This document shows positions 35,535 to 44,003 of a stretch of DNA of 64,000 bases, piece after piece; the stretch's first letter is position 1; every line of letters begins with the position of its first letter. The position numbers were made by a program, and so were the translations under genes. This DNA is from Streptomyces brasiliensis. GTDB lineage: Bacteria; Actinomycetota; Actinomycetes; Streptomycetales; Streptomycetaceae. Location of the stretch: the NCBI RefSeq assembly GCF_014647875.1, contig NZ_BMQA01000032.1, forward strand, positions 29,449-93,448. The letters run 5' to 3'. The notes below the pieces were generated by a model, which saw only the letters and a list, made by a program, of their open reading frames with translations, made no database searches and was not told the DNA's origin.

Positions 35535-36602
35535 TCAGCCTTGCCGAATCACCAGTCTGCCACCCTGGCGCTGGGCGACGACTTTGCCCGGAAGATTGAT
35601 GGCTCCCTGGCCGCGCCAGCCGGTGATCAGCCGGTCGACTTCCTCGATGTGGCGGGCGAACAACGCGCCTGCCGGAGCGCCGGCCTGGATGGCGGCGCGG
35701 CGCAGGATCCGACGGCGCACGGCGGGCGGCAGGGCGTAGAGCTTGGCGCACTCCAGCCGGCCGGAGTCGTCGCGGACGCCGGCCTCGGCCAGGCTGGCCC
35801 AGTGGTCGAGGGCGTCGGCGTCGTCGCGGGAGAGCTGGGCCGTGCGGGCGAGGGCTTCGACGACGCCCTTGCCGAGGGCCTTCTCTAGGGCGGGCAGGCC
35901 TTCGTGGCGGAGCCGGGAGCGCGTGTAGGCCGGGTCCGCGTTGTGGGGGTCGTCCCAGACGGGCAGGGACTGGACCATGCAGGCCTTGCGGGCGGTCTGC
36001 CGGTCGAGCTGGAGGAAGGGGCGGCGGTAACGGCCGTCGGCCCCCGAGACCGCGGCCATTCCGGACAGGGAGCGGATGCCGGAGCCGCGGGCGAGGCCGA
36101 GCAGGACGGTTTCGGCCTGGTCGTCGCGGGTGTGTCCGAGCAGGATCGCGGTGGCGCCGTGGCGGTCGGCGGCGGCGTCGAGGGCGGCGTAGCGCGCGTC
36201 ACGGGCGGCGGCCTCGGGTCCGCCTTCGCGGCCGACGGTGACACTGATGGACTCGGCGGGAACCAGGCCGAGTTCGCACATCCGCTGGACGACTTCCTCG
36301 GCGCGCAGGTCGGAACCGGACTGCAGGCCGTGGTCGACGGTGATGCCGCCTGCACGGATGCCGAGCTTGGGGGCTTCGAAGGCGAGGGCGGAGGCGAGGG
36401 CCACGGAGTCGGCGCCGCCGGAGCAGGCCACGAGCACGAGCGGGGACGTCGGGCGCTCGTACGCGGTGCCCGGGGCGCTCGTGCGCCGGGGTACGTGCCG
36501 GAGTGCGCTGTCCGGGGAGTCGGCGCTGTGTTCGATGAGGATGTCGTGGAGGACGCGGCGGACCGCCAGGCGTATCGCCGCGACCGCAGGATGGGGACCC
36601 AT
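35535..36602 (-). CDS. tilS: tRNA(Ile)-lysidine synthase
   Basis: Modifies the wobble C34 of the CAU isoleucine tRNA to lysidine, essential for AUA reading. The N-type ATP-pyrophosphatase P-loop is VACSGGADSVALAS (SGGxDS); ITVDHGLQSGSD, LGHTRDDQAETVLLGLARGS and the RSRLRHEGLPALEKALG region define the catalytic domain. 355 aa, with only a short C-terminal part, like other actinobacterial TilS. It starts 65 bp upstream of hpt on the same strand; the 192-bp gap upstream likely carries the promoter. Confidence 0.95.
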   Translation of the reverse strand: MGPHPAVAAIRLAVRRVLHDILIEHSADSPDSALRHVPRRTSAPGTAYERPTSPLVLVACSGGADSVALASALAFEAPKLGIRAGGITVDHGLQSGSDLRAEEVVQRMCELGLVPAESISVTVGREGGPEAAARDARYAALDAAADRHGATAILLGHTRDDQAETVLLGLARGSGIRSLSGMAAVSGADGRYRRPFLQLDRQTARKACMVQSLPVWDDPHNADPAYTRSRLRHEGLPALEKALGKGVVEALARTAQLSRDDADALDHWASLAEAGVRDDSGRLECAKLYALPPAVRRRILRRAAIQAGAPAGALFARHIEEVDRLITGWRGQGAINLPGKVVAQRQGGRLVIRQG

Positions 36603-36794
36603 GTCCGGTTCCCTTCATGAAGTTTTCGGGGGGTGAGCCCGAGGCCGGTCACTCAGAGTGTGTCGATGGTGACAGAAACGGGCGGTTCCCCGAGCATTGC
36701 ACGCCTACTCATGCCCCACGGTCCCTCGGACGGGTGATTGGAGGGGCGTCCGCCTGCCGTCGGCGGATTCCGTATCACCACGTCGCCGCTCCGT

Positions 36795-37943
36795 TCACGA
36801 TTCCGGCCTGCCGTGCACCCGCGCGACCCAGTCCGCCGGTTTGGCGATCTCCGCCTTGGTCGGCAGGGTGTTCGGGGAGGTCCACACGCGGTTGAAGCCG
36901 TCCATGCCGACCTCGTCGACGACGGCCCGTACGAACCGTTCGCCGTCGCGGTACTGCCTCAGTTTGGCGTCCAGACCGAGCAGCTTGCGCAGGGCGATGT
37001 CGAGGCGGGAGGCGCCCCTGGCGCGGCGCTGCTGGAACTTCTCACGGATCTCGGAGACGGTCGGTACGACGTCCGGACCGACCCCGTCCATGACGAAGTC
37101 GGCGTGGCCCTCCAGCAGGGACATCACGGCGGTGAGGCGGCCGAGGATCTCGCGCTGGGCGGGGGTCTGGACGAGTTCGACGAAGGAGCGCCCGCCGTCG
37201 CCCTCCTCGGCCTCGGGGCGCCCGCCGACGAGGGACTGGGCGGCCTCGCGGATGCGTTCCAGGACGGTCATGGGGTCGACGTCGGTCTCCGCGAGGAACG
37301 ACTGGATTTCGCCCTCGAGGTGGTCGCGCAGCCAGGGCACGGCGGTGAACTGCGTGCGGTGGGTCTCCTCGTGCAGGCACACCCAGAGGCGGAAGTCGTG
37401 CGGCTCCACGTCGAGTTCGCGTTCCACGTGGACGATGTTGGGCGCCACGAGCAGCAGCCGGCCCCCGCCGGTCGGTGAATCGGGGGGACCGCCCGCGGGC
37501 AGGTCGCGGCTGGCGGGGGCGAAGGTCTCGTACTGGCCGAGGACGCGGGAGGACAGGAACGACAGCAGCATGCCGAGTTCGACGCCGGTGACCTTGCCGC
37601 CGACGGCGCCGAGGACCGTGCCGCCCGGGGTGCTGCCGCGCCGCTCCTGCATCTTGTCGAGGAGCGGTTTGAGGATCTCCCGGAAGCCGGCGACGTTGGC
37701 CCGGACCCAGCCGGGGCGGTCGACGACCAGGACCGGGGTGTCGTGGGCGTCGTCCGTGCCCAGACGAGTGAAGCCCCGGACGTGGCCCTCCGAGGCTTTG
37801 GCGTGGCGGCGCAGTTCCGCGACGACGGCCCGGGCCTCGTCGCGGCTGACCTCGGGGCCCGGCCGTACGAGCCGGGTCGCGGTCGCCACCGCGAGGTTCC
37901 AGTCGACCATCCCAGAAGAAGCGGCACCACCGATGCTCGTCAT
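36795..37943 (-). CDS. Zinc-dependent metalloprotease, DUF2342 zincin-like family
   Basis: A conserved actinobacterial protein, sometimes labelled coenzyme F420 biosynthesis-associated. A metallopeptidase-like motif is clear: CLHEETHRTQF (HExxH), with a downstream Glu in SLLEGHADFVMDG as probable third ligand. 382 aa. No signal peptide or membrane helix, so cytosolic. Proteolysis has not been shown for the family to my knowledge. The ATG at 37943 gives MTSIGGAASSGMVDWNLAV. It sits between tilS and dacB on the same strand, a conserved neighbourhood. Confidence 0.9.
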   Translation of the reverse strand: MTSIGGAASSGMVDWNLAVATATRLVRPGPEVSRDEARAVVAELRRHAKASEGHVRGFTRLGTDDAHDTPVLVVDRPGWVRANVAGFREILKPLLDKMQERRGSTPGGTVLGAVGGKVTGVELGMLLSFLSSRVLGQYETFAPASRDLPAGGPPDSPTGGGRLLLVAPNIVHVERELDVEPHDFRLWVCLHEETHRTQFTAVPWLRDHLEGEIQSFLAETDVDPMTVLERIREAAQSLVGGRPEAEEGDGGRSFVELVQTPAQREILGRLTAVMSLLEGHADFVMDGVGPDVVPTVSEIREKFQQRRARGASRLDIALRKLLGLDAKLRQYRDGERFVRAVVDEVGMDGFNRVWTSPNTLPTKAEIAKPADWVARVHGRPES

Positions 37944-38078
37944 GCGTCAACGGTACGTGAGCGTTACGACTTGGGGCAGGCCGTGACGATTTCGGCAGGT
38001 GGCGCGGCCGCCCACAGCCGCGGACCGCGCTGCCGGCGGCCACAGGGGCGGCGATGGCATCCGGACCGCTGGTTGCGG

Positions 38079-39674
38079 CTACCCGCAGCCGCAGCCCGCG
38101 AGCGTCGTCGCCGCCCGGTCCAGGGCCGACTGGGCCTCCTCGGGGCTGGTCGTGCCGGACGCCAGGAAGGCGAAGGCCAGCAGCCGGCCCTCCTGGTCGA
38201 CGACGGTGCCCGCCAGCGCGTTGACGCCGGTCAAGGTGCCCGTCTTGGCCCGTACCATCCCGGCCGCGCCGTCGGCGTAGCGGGTGCTCAGGGTGCCGGT
38301 GAAGCCGGCGACGGGCAGCCCGGTGAGGACGGGGCGCAGGTCGGGCCGGGACGGGGAGCCGGCCTTGACCAGGAGGGCGGTGAGGAGGTCGGCGGTGAGC
38401 CGGTCCTCGCGGTCGAGGCCGCTGCCGTCGTGGAAGACGGCGCCGGAGACCGGCAGGCCGAGCCGCTTCAGCTGGTCGGCGACGGCCTGCGCGCCGCCGT
38501 CGAAGCTCGCGGGTCGGCCCGTCGCGGCGGCGGTCTGGCGCAGGAGGGCCTCGGCGATGTCGTTGTCGCTGTTGGTCAGCATGCGCTCGACCAGGGCGGA
38601 CAGCGGGGGCGAGGAGACGGAGGCGAGGGTGAGGGCGCGGCCGGTCGCCTTGGAGGGGCCGGGGGAGGTCGACTTGATGCCGGCGTCCTGGAGGAAGCCG
38701 GCGAACTTGCGGGCTGCGTCCGCCGCGGGGTCGGGCACGCGCGTGACGGGACCGCTGGACGAATCGTCGGTGCGGCCCTCGTCGGCGGTGAGGGCGCTGA
38801 CGGGGGCGAGGTTGTCGTTGACGCCGATGGAGTGGAGTCCGGGGCCTGTGTAGAGGGTGGTGTCGTACGACAGGGTGACCTGGCGGATGCCGCGGGCCTT
38901 GAGGGCCTTGGCGGTGTCGGTGGCCAGGGTGCGCAGGCTCGCCCAGCCCTCGTCCTTCGGGTGGGCCGTGAGGGTGGGGTCGCCGCCGCCGACCAGGACG
39001 AGTTCCCTGGTGTCGGGTTCGAGGGCGGTCCGGGTGGTGAGGCGGTGGTCGGCGCCCAGGGCGGACAGGGCGGCGACGGCGGTGGCGATCTTGGTGGTGG
39101 AGGCGGGGGTGAGGGCGGTGTCGCCGCCGGTGCCGTAGAGCCGTTCTCCGGTGGTCACGTCGACGACGGCGGCCGTGTGGGAGCCGCCGAGCTCCGGGGC
39201 GTCCAGGAGCGGGCCCAGGACGTCCGTGAGGGGCTTCTCGCCGGGTGCCGTCTTGACGGTGGTCGTGGTGCGGCCGAGGTCCGCGAGGACGGTCGCGGCG
39301 CTGGGTGCGGGCCGGGGCGCCCTGGACGACGTACCGGATGCGCGGCCGTGATCTGCGCCACCTGGCTCCTGGAGGGCGGCGGCCCGGTCCCGCTCGGCCG
39401 TACGCTGACCGGTGGCGCCCCAGGGTCCGGCGGCGGTCACCACACCGGCGGCCAGCGCCAGCCCGGCGCCGGCGGCGAGGGCGGTGTACTGCCAGGTCCG
39501 CGCGGTTGCGGTCCGGGGAACCCGCGCGAGCTGCGGTTTCACGGCCCGCGTGAGCCGTGCGACCCGCGGTCTCACGGGCGCCGCGGCCCGTGCCAGTCGC
39601 GGTCGTACGGCGTTCGTGATCCGCACCACGTGCGGTCTCGCGGCTCGCCAAGGCCTCAGTTCTGGCACGACCAC
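38079..39674 (-). CDS. dacB: D-alanyl-D-alanine carboxypeptidase/endopeptidase (PBP4, DacB type)
   Basis: A class C low-molecular-weight penicillin-binding protein that trims peptidoglycan peptides. The catalytic triad motifs are present: SxxK in ALTPASTTKIATAV, SxN in MLTNSDNDIAEALL, and KTG in VRAKTGTLTGVNAL. The long insert between SxxK and SxN is typical of PBP4. The N terminus is unusual: about 55 residues of Arg/Pro repeats (RPRLARA, RPRVARL, KPQLARV) before a single membrane helix (YTALAAGAGLALAAGVVTA), so the protein is anchored with a cationic cytosolic tail. 531 aa. The C terminus ends in CGCG. The gene is divergent from ppa. Confidence 0.93.
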   Translation of the reverse strand: MVVPELRPWRAARPHVVRITNAVRPRLARAAAPVRPRVARLTRAVKPQLARVPRTATARTWQYTALAAGAGLALAAGVVTAAGPWGATGQRTAERDRAAALQEPGGADHGRASGTSSRAPRPAPSAATVLADLGRTTTTVKTAPGEKPLTDVLGPLLDAPELGGSHTAAVVDVTTGERLYGTGGDTALTPASTTKIATAVAALSALGADHRLTTRTALEPDTRELVLVGGGDPTLTAHPKDEGWASLRTLATDTAKALKARGIRQVTLSYDTTLYTGPGLHSIGVNDNLAPVSALTADEGRTDDSSSGPVTRVPDPAADAARKFAGFLQDAGIKSTSPGPSKATGRALTLASVSSPPLSALVERMLTNSDNDIAEALLRQTAAATGRPASFDGGAQAVADQLKRLGLPVSGAVFHDGSGLDREDRLTADLLTALLVKAGSPSRPDLRPVLTGLPVAGFTGTLSTRYADGAAGMVRAKTGTLTGVNALAGTVVDQEGRLLAFAFLASGTTSPEEAQSALDRAATTLAGCGCG

Positions 39675-39753
39675 CAGCCCCTTTCGCGATCACACACCTG
39701 CGTGAGGGACACTTAACCACCAGAACTATGTGCTGATCATGGAGGAGCCACCG

Positions 39754-40245
39754 GTGGAGTTCGACGTCACGATCGAGATCCCGAAGGGTTCGCGGAACAA
39801 GTACGAGGTGGACCACGAGACCGGTCGGATCCGCCTCGACCGTCGTCTCTTCACCTCGACCGCCTACCCGACCGACTACGGATTCGTCGAGAACACCCTC
39901 GGCGAGGACGGCGACCCGCTGGACGCGCTGGTCATCCTGGACGAGCCGACCTTCCCGGGCTGCCTCATCAAGTGCCGCGCGATCGGCATGTTCCGGATGA
40001 CGGACGAGGCGGGCGGCGACGACAAGCTGCTGTGCGTTCCGGCCACCGACCCGCGCGTGGAGCACCTGCGCGACATCCACCACGTGTCGGAGTTCGACCG
40101 CCTGGAGATCCAGCACTTCTTCGAGGTCTACAAGGACCTGGAGCCGGGCAAGTCGGTCGAGGGCGCCAACTGGGTGGGCCGCACGGACGCCGAGGCGGAG
40201 ATCGAGCGGTCCTACAAGCGCTTCAAGGAGCAGGGCGGTCACTGA
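39754..40245 (+). CDS. ppa: Inorganic pyrophosphatase (family I)
   Basis: Hydrolyses pyrophosphate and so drives biosynthetic reactions. Family I motifs: IEIPKGSRNKYEVDHETGRI, YPTDYGFVENTLGEDGDPLD (metal-binding aspartates), and EHLRDIHHV. 163 aa. The start is the GTG at 39754 (MEFDVTIEIPKG), because GGAGGAG lies 6-7 nt upstream; the in-frame ATG at 39739 overlaps that site. A terminator hairpin follows at 40268-40300. Confidence 0.97.
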   Translation: MEFDVTIEIPKGSRNKYEVDHETGRIRLDRRLFTSTAYPTDYGFVENTLGEDGDPLDALVILDEPTFPGCLIKCRAIGMFRMTDEAGGDDKLLCVPATDPRVEHLRDIHHVSEFDRLEIQHFFEVYKDLEPGKSVEGANWVGRTDAEAEIERSYKRFKEQGGH

Positions 40246-40267
40246 ACCCTCCTGACTCCCCTGTCCC

Positions 40268-40300
40268 ACGGGCCGTACGCGCACGCGTGCGGCCCGTTTG
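40268..40300 (+). terminator. Terminator hairpin after ppa
   Basis: A 13-bp stem (40268-40280 with 40285-40297, one G-T pair), a 4-nt loop and a short T-run, starting 22 bp after the ppa stop. Confidence 0.75.
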
Positions 40301-40366
40301 CATGCCCGCCGTGTGGTCATGCGCATACTGAGCCTGACGGAAGAGTCGTTCAGGGAGCGTTGCGGA

Positions 40367-42031
40367 GTGACGGAGGCGGAGGACCGCAAGCCTCGGTCGG
40401 ACGAGGCGAGAAGCACGTACGATCCCGAGATCACGTCCGAGTTCGCGATCCCGGAGGGGCTGGCGGTCCCGAGGACCGGCGGTGAGTCGGAGACGACGTC
40501 CGAGTTCGCCGTGCCGGAGGGGCTCGACACGCCGCAGCCGCCCGGGACCGGGCCGGAGGGGTCGGCGTTCAGCCTGCCGAGCACGTACAGCGCCGAGGAC
40601 ACCCGGACCACGTTCACCCCGCCGACCGGCCTCCCCTCGGTCAATCTGGCCAAGGACGCGCCCTGGCAGGACCGGATGCGCACAATGCTGCGCATGCCGG
40701 TGGCCGAACGGCCGGCGCCGGAACCGGTCCAGAAGGTCGAGGAGGAGAGCGGCCCGGCCGTCCCGCGTGTGCTCGACCTGACCCTGCGCATCGGCGAGTT
40801 GCTCCTCGCGGGCGGCGAGGGCGCGGAGGACGTGGAGGCCGCCATGTTCGCGGTCTGTCACTCGTACGGTCTCGACCGGTGCGAGCCGACGGTCACGTTC
40901 ACGCTGCTGTCGATCTCGTACCAGCCGTCCCTGGTGGACGACCCGGTGACCGCGTCCCGGACGGTGCGCCGGCGCGGCACCGACTACACGCGCCTCGCGG
41001 CCGTGTTCCGGCTGGTGGACGACCTGACCGACCCCGAGACGCACGTCTCGCTCGAGGAGGCCTACCGGCGGCTCGCGGAGATGCGCCGCAACCGGCACCC
41101 GTACCCCGGCTGGGCGCTGACCTCGGCGAGCGGGCTGCTGGCCGGTGCGGCCTCGGTCCTGGTCGGCGGTGACCTGATCGTGTTCGTCGCGGCCGCGCTG
41201 GGCGCGATGCTCGGCGACCGGCTGGCGTGGCTGTGTGCGGGACGGGGGCTGCCGGAGTTCTACCAGTTCACGGTGGCCGCGATGCCGCCCGCCGCGATCG
41301 GCGTGGCGATCACGCTGGCGCACGTGGACGTGAAGGCGTCCGCCGTGATCACCGGTGGGCTGTTCGCGCTGCTGCCCGGGCGGGCGCTGGTTGCGGGCGT
41401 GCAGGACGGCCTGACCGGCTTCTACATCACGGCGGCGGCCCGGCTGCTCGAGGTCATGTACTTCTTCGTCGGCATCGTCATCGGCGTGCTGGTCGTCCTG
41501 TACTTCGGTGTGAAGGTGGGCGGCACGCTCGACCCGGACGCCGCGCTGAACATCGAGGAACGGCCGCTGCTGCAGATCGCGGCGTCGATGCTGCTGTCGC
41601 TGACCTTCGCTGTGCTGCTCCAGCAGGAGCGCTCCACCGTGCTGGCGGTGACGCTCAACGGGGGCGTCGCGTGGTCGGTGTACGGCGCGATGCACTACGC
41701 GGGCGGGATCTCACCGGTTGCTTCCACGGCCGTCGCGGCAGGGCTGGTGGGGCTGTTCGGGCAGTTGCTGTCCCGGTTCCGGTTCGCGTCGGCGCTGCCG
41801 TACACGACCGCCGCGATCGGGCCCCTGTTGCCGGGGTCCGCGACGTATTTCGGGCTGCTGTCCATCGCGCAGAACAATGTGGACAACGGGCTGGTGTCGC
41901 TGGCCAAGGCGGCGTCCCTCGCCATGGCCATTGCGATCGGGGTCAACCTGGGGTCGGAGATCTCCCGGCTGACGCTCCGGGTCGGCTCCGCCGGGAAGCG
42001 GCGGGCCGCCAAGAGGACCAGGGGGTTCTGA
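40367..42031 (+). CDS. Threonine/serine exporter family protein (ThrE type)
   Basis: An integral membrane exporter with the ThrE (DUF1212) half at residues about 115-370 and the ThrE2 (DUF3815) half at about 380-545; around ten membrane helices in all. The ThrE hallmark region includes LRIGELLLAGGEGAEDVEAA. The first 100 residues are a disordered tail with an internal repeat (TSEFAIPEGL and TSEFAVPEGL). I placed the start at the GTG at 40367 because AGGGAG precedes it and codon bias begins there; an ATG at 40319 would add 16 residues. 554 aa. It converges on dedA with a 4-bp gap. The substrate is inferred from the Corynebacterium family member. Confidence 0.85.
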   Translation: MTEAEDRKPRSDEARSTYDPEITSEFAIPEGLAVPRTGGESETTSEFAVPEGLDTPQPPGTGPEGSAFSLPSTYSAEDTRTTFTPPTGLPSVNLAKDAPWQDRMRTMLRMPVAERPAPEPVQKVEEESGPAVPRVLDLTLRIGELLLAGGEGAEDVEAAMFAVCHSYGLDRCEPTVTFTLLSISYQPSLVDDPVTASRTVRRRGTDYTRLAAVFRLVDDLTDPETHVSLEEAYRRLAEMRRNRHPYPGWALTSASGLLAGAASVLVGGDLIVFVAAALGAMLGDRLAWLCAGRGLPEFYQFTVAAMPPAAIGVAITLAHVDVKASAVITGGLFALLPGRALVAGVQDGLTGFYITAAARLLEVMYFFVGIVIGVLVVLYFGVKVGGTLDPDAALNIEERPLLQIAASMLLSLTFAVLLQQERSTVLAVTLNGGVAWSVYGAMHYAGGISPVASTAVAAGLVGLFGQLLSRFRFASALPYTTAAIGPLLPGSATYFGLLSIAQNNVDNGLVSLAKAASLAMAIAIGVNLGSEISRLTLRVGSAGKRRAAKRTRGF

Positions 42032-42035
42032 GCGC

Positions 42036-42962
42036 CTACGGGGCGCGGTGGTTGCCCTGGTTGTAGTCGTACGGGTACTGCTGTTCGCCGTACGGCTGCT
42101 GCTGGTACTGCTGGGGGTACTGCTGCTGGGGGTACTGCTGCTGGGGGTACTGCTGCTGGCCGTAGTACTGGTCGTGGTTCTGGTTGCCGTTGTACTGCTG
42201 CTGGTCGTACGGCTGCTGGTCGTACGGCTGCTGGTCGTACGGCTGCTGGTTGTACTGGTCGTACGTCGGCTCGATGCGGCGCAGCTGGGTCGTCGCGTCG
42301 TCCATCACCGGAGCCGGTGGCTGCTGGACCGGCGGGTTCTTCTTGGCCTTGGAGCGGGCGCGCAGGAACTCGATCGCGATCGGGACCACCGAGACCAGCA
42401 CGATCAGAATCAGGATCGCCTCGATGTTCTTCGTGACGAAGTCGATGTTGCCGAGCCAGGAGCCGAGCAGGGTGACGCCCGCGCCCCACAGGACGCCGCC
42501 GATGACGTTGAAGACCAGGAACGAGCGGTACCTCATGCCGCTGACGCCGGCGATGATCGGCGTGAACGTGCGCACGACGGGCACGAAGCGGGCCAGGATC
42601 AGGGACTTGGGGCCGTACTTCTCGAAGAACTCGTGCGCCTTGGTGACGTTCTCCTGCTTGAAGAGCCGGGAGTCCGGGCGGTTGAAGAGGCTCGGGCCGA
42701 CCTTCTTGCCGAACATGTAGCCCGCCTGGTCACCGAGGACCGCGGCGAGGCAGATCAGGGCGATCGCCCCCCACAGCGGGAAGTCCAGCTGGTGGGAGGT
42801 GATCAGCAGGCCGCAGGTGAACAGCAGGGAGTCGCCCGGCAGGAAGAAACCGATGAGCAGTCCGGACTCGGCGAAGACGACGAGCAGCAGGCCCCAGATG
42901 CCGTAGGTGTCGAGCAGGTAGTTGGGATCCAGCCAGCTCGGGCCGAGGGCAAGTGTCATCAC
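42036..42962 (-). CDS. DedA family membrane protein with Q/Y/P-rich tail
   Basis: A DedA/SNARE-associated family protein, implicated elsewhere in undecaprenyl-phosphate or phospholipid flipping and membrane homeostasis. The conserved core is in residues 10-205: ESGLLIGFFLPGDSLLF, AAVLGDQAGYMFGKKVG, and FARFVPVVRTFTP-type motif LARFVPVVRTFTPIIAGVSG. From about residue 235 the C terminus is a low-complexity tail with repeated PYDQQ and QQYPQ units, uncharged and aromatic-rich. 308 aa. The GTG at 42962 has AGGAG 9 nt upstream; the ATG directly after it is an alternative. Its stop lies 4 bp from the ThrE stop. Confidence 0.92.
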   Translation of the reverse strand: MMTLALGPSWLDPNYLLDTYGIWGLLLVVFAESGLLIGFFLPGDSLLFTCGLLITSHQLDFPLWGAIALICLAAVLGDQAGYMFGKKVGPSLFNRPDSRLFKQENVTKAHEFFEKYGPKSLILARFVPVVRTFTPIIAGVSGMRYRSFLVFNVIGGVLWGAGVTLLGSWLGNIDFVTKNIEAILILIVLVSVVPIAIEFLRARSKAKKNPPVQQPPAPVMDDATTQLRRIEPTYDQYNQQPYDQQPYDQQPYDQQQYNGNQNHDQYYGQQQYPQQQYPQQQYPQQYQQQPYGEQQYPYDYNQGNHRAP

Positions 42963-43073
42963 GGGTCCGGGCTCCTGAGGGTGAAGGCGACGGCGCCGTC
43001 CATGTGCGGCCGTACAAAGCTATCAACGCTCGATGTCAGCCCCGGGTTCCACGGGTGGCGCCGGGATGCACGG

Positions 43074-43835
43074 TCACGAGGTGTGGCGGGCCGCGTTCGC
43101 CGTGATCGCCTCCCTGAGGTGCTCGGCCAGGCCGGGGCGCATCGAGTCGTAGAACGCCTTGAAGCGCTCGTCCGCGACGTACATCTCGCCCAGGCAGCGG
43201 TGCATCTCGTACGGGCACTCGTAGAACCACGTGCTGATGTGCCGGCGGTGTTCCTCGGCCAGGCCCATGGCCGCCTCGCCGGTCGGGGGCTCGCCCTCGG
43301 TCACCAGGGCGGCGTAGCGCTCGCTCCAGGCATCGGCCTCGGCCTGCAGGCGCTTCCAGTCGTCCTTGGTGTAGCGGGCGGCCCGGCGCTGCGACTCGGC
43401 GTAGGCCTCGGTGCCGCCCCAGCGCTGCTCCGCCTCCTCGGCGTACTGCTCGGGGTCCTTGTCGCCGAAGACCTCGAACCGCTCCTCGGGTGTGAGGTTC
43501 ATGCCCATCTTGCGTGCCTCCATGGCGTGCTCCACGGCCGTGGCCATCTTCTGCAGCTTCTCGATCCGGGCGGTCAGCAGCGCGTGCTGCCGGCGCAGGT
43601 GTGCGCGCGGGTTCGCGTCCGGGTCGTCGAGCAGGGCCGCGACCTCGTCGAGCGGGAAGCCGAGCTCCCGGTAGAACAGGATCTGCTGCAGCCGGTCGAG
43701 GTCGGCGTCGCCGTAGCGCCGGTGGCCGGCGTGGGTGCGCTCGCTGGGGACCAGCAGGCCGATCTCGTCGTAGTGGTGCAGGGTGCGCACCGTCACTCCG
43801 GCGAACGCGGCGACCTGTCCCACGGAGTAGCTCAC
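43074..43835 (-). CDS. tipA: Thiopeptide-responsive MerR-family regulator TipAL
   Basis: A transcription activator that recognises thiostrepton-class antibiotics. The N-terminal MerR winged helix is residues 1-75 (YSVGQVAAFAGVTVRTLHHY), then a coiled-coil linker (80-108). The C-terminal TipAS drug-binding domain is 110-253. The cysteines of the drug-binding site are kept (Cys207 and Cys214 in YECPYEMHRCLGEM). An internal ATG (codon 110, at 43508) has GGAGG (43517-43521) 8 nt upstream, so the separate TipAS protein is probably also made, as in S. coelicolor and S. lividans. 253 aa, the same as known TipAL. The GTG at 43835 follows AGGAGCGGAA. The promoter at 43863-43893 has MerR-type geometry. 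Confidence 0.97.
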   Translation of the reverse strand: MSYSVGQVAAFAGVTVRTLHHYDEIGLLVPSERTHAGHRRYGDADLDRLQQILFYRELGFPLDEVAALLDDPDANPRAHLRRQHALLTARIEKLQKMATAVEHAMEARKMGMNLTPEERFEVFGDKDPEQYAEEAEQRWGGTEAYAESQRRAARYTKDDWKRLQAEADAWSERYAALVTEGEPPTGEAAMGLAEEHRRHISTWFYECPYEMHRCLGEMYVADERFKAFYDSMRPGLAEHLREAITANAARHTS

Positions 43836-43862
43836 TTCCGCTCCTTCTGTCGATACGGCTTC

Positions 43863-43893
43863 ACGGTGGGCCCTCACGCCACGTGAGGTGCAA
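43863..43893 (-). promoter_or_regulatory. tipA promoter with TipAL operator in a 19-bp spacer
   Basis: On the minus strand TTGCAC (-35, 43888-43893) and CACCGT (-10, 43863-43868) are 19 bp apart, the overlong spacing that MerR proteins correct. The spacer contains the dyad CCTCACG-CCA-CGTGAGG (43872-43888). This matches the known autoregulated tipA promoter in layout. Confidence 0.8.
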
Positions 43894-44003
43894 GGCCGTT
43901 TTCCACGGAAGCGCCCGCCTCGGGCTCGCTTCCCTCGGAGGCGCCCCCTCGGCGTCGTTCTTCTCCGGATGTTCAGTCCGTTACGTCCGCTTATCGTGAG
44001 CCC

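Noticed and set aside
37042..40845. 1267-codon minus-strand open frame
   Set aside because: It runs opposite ppa and part of the ThrE gene and in the wrong frame of dacB and the zincin gene; the product is Arg/Pro-rich noise.
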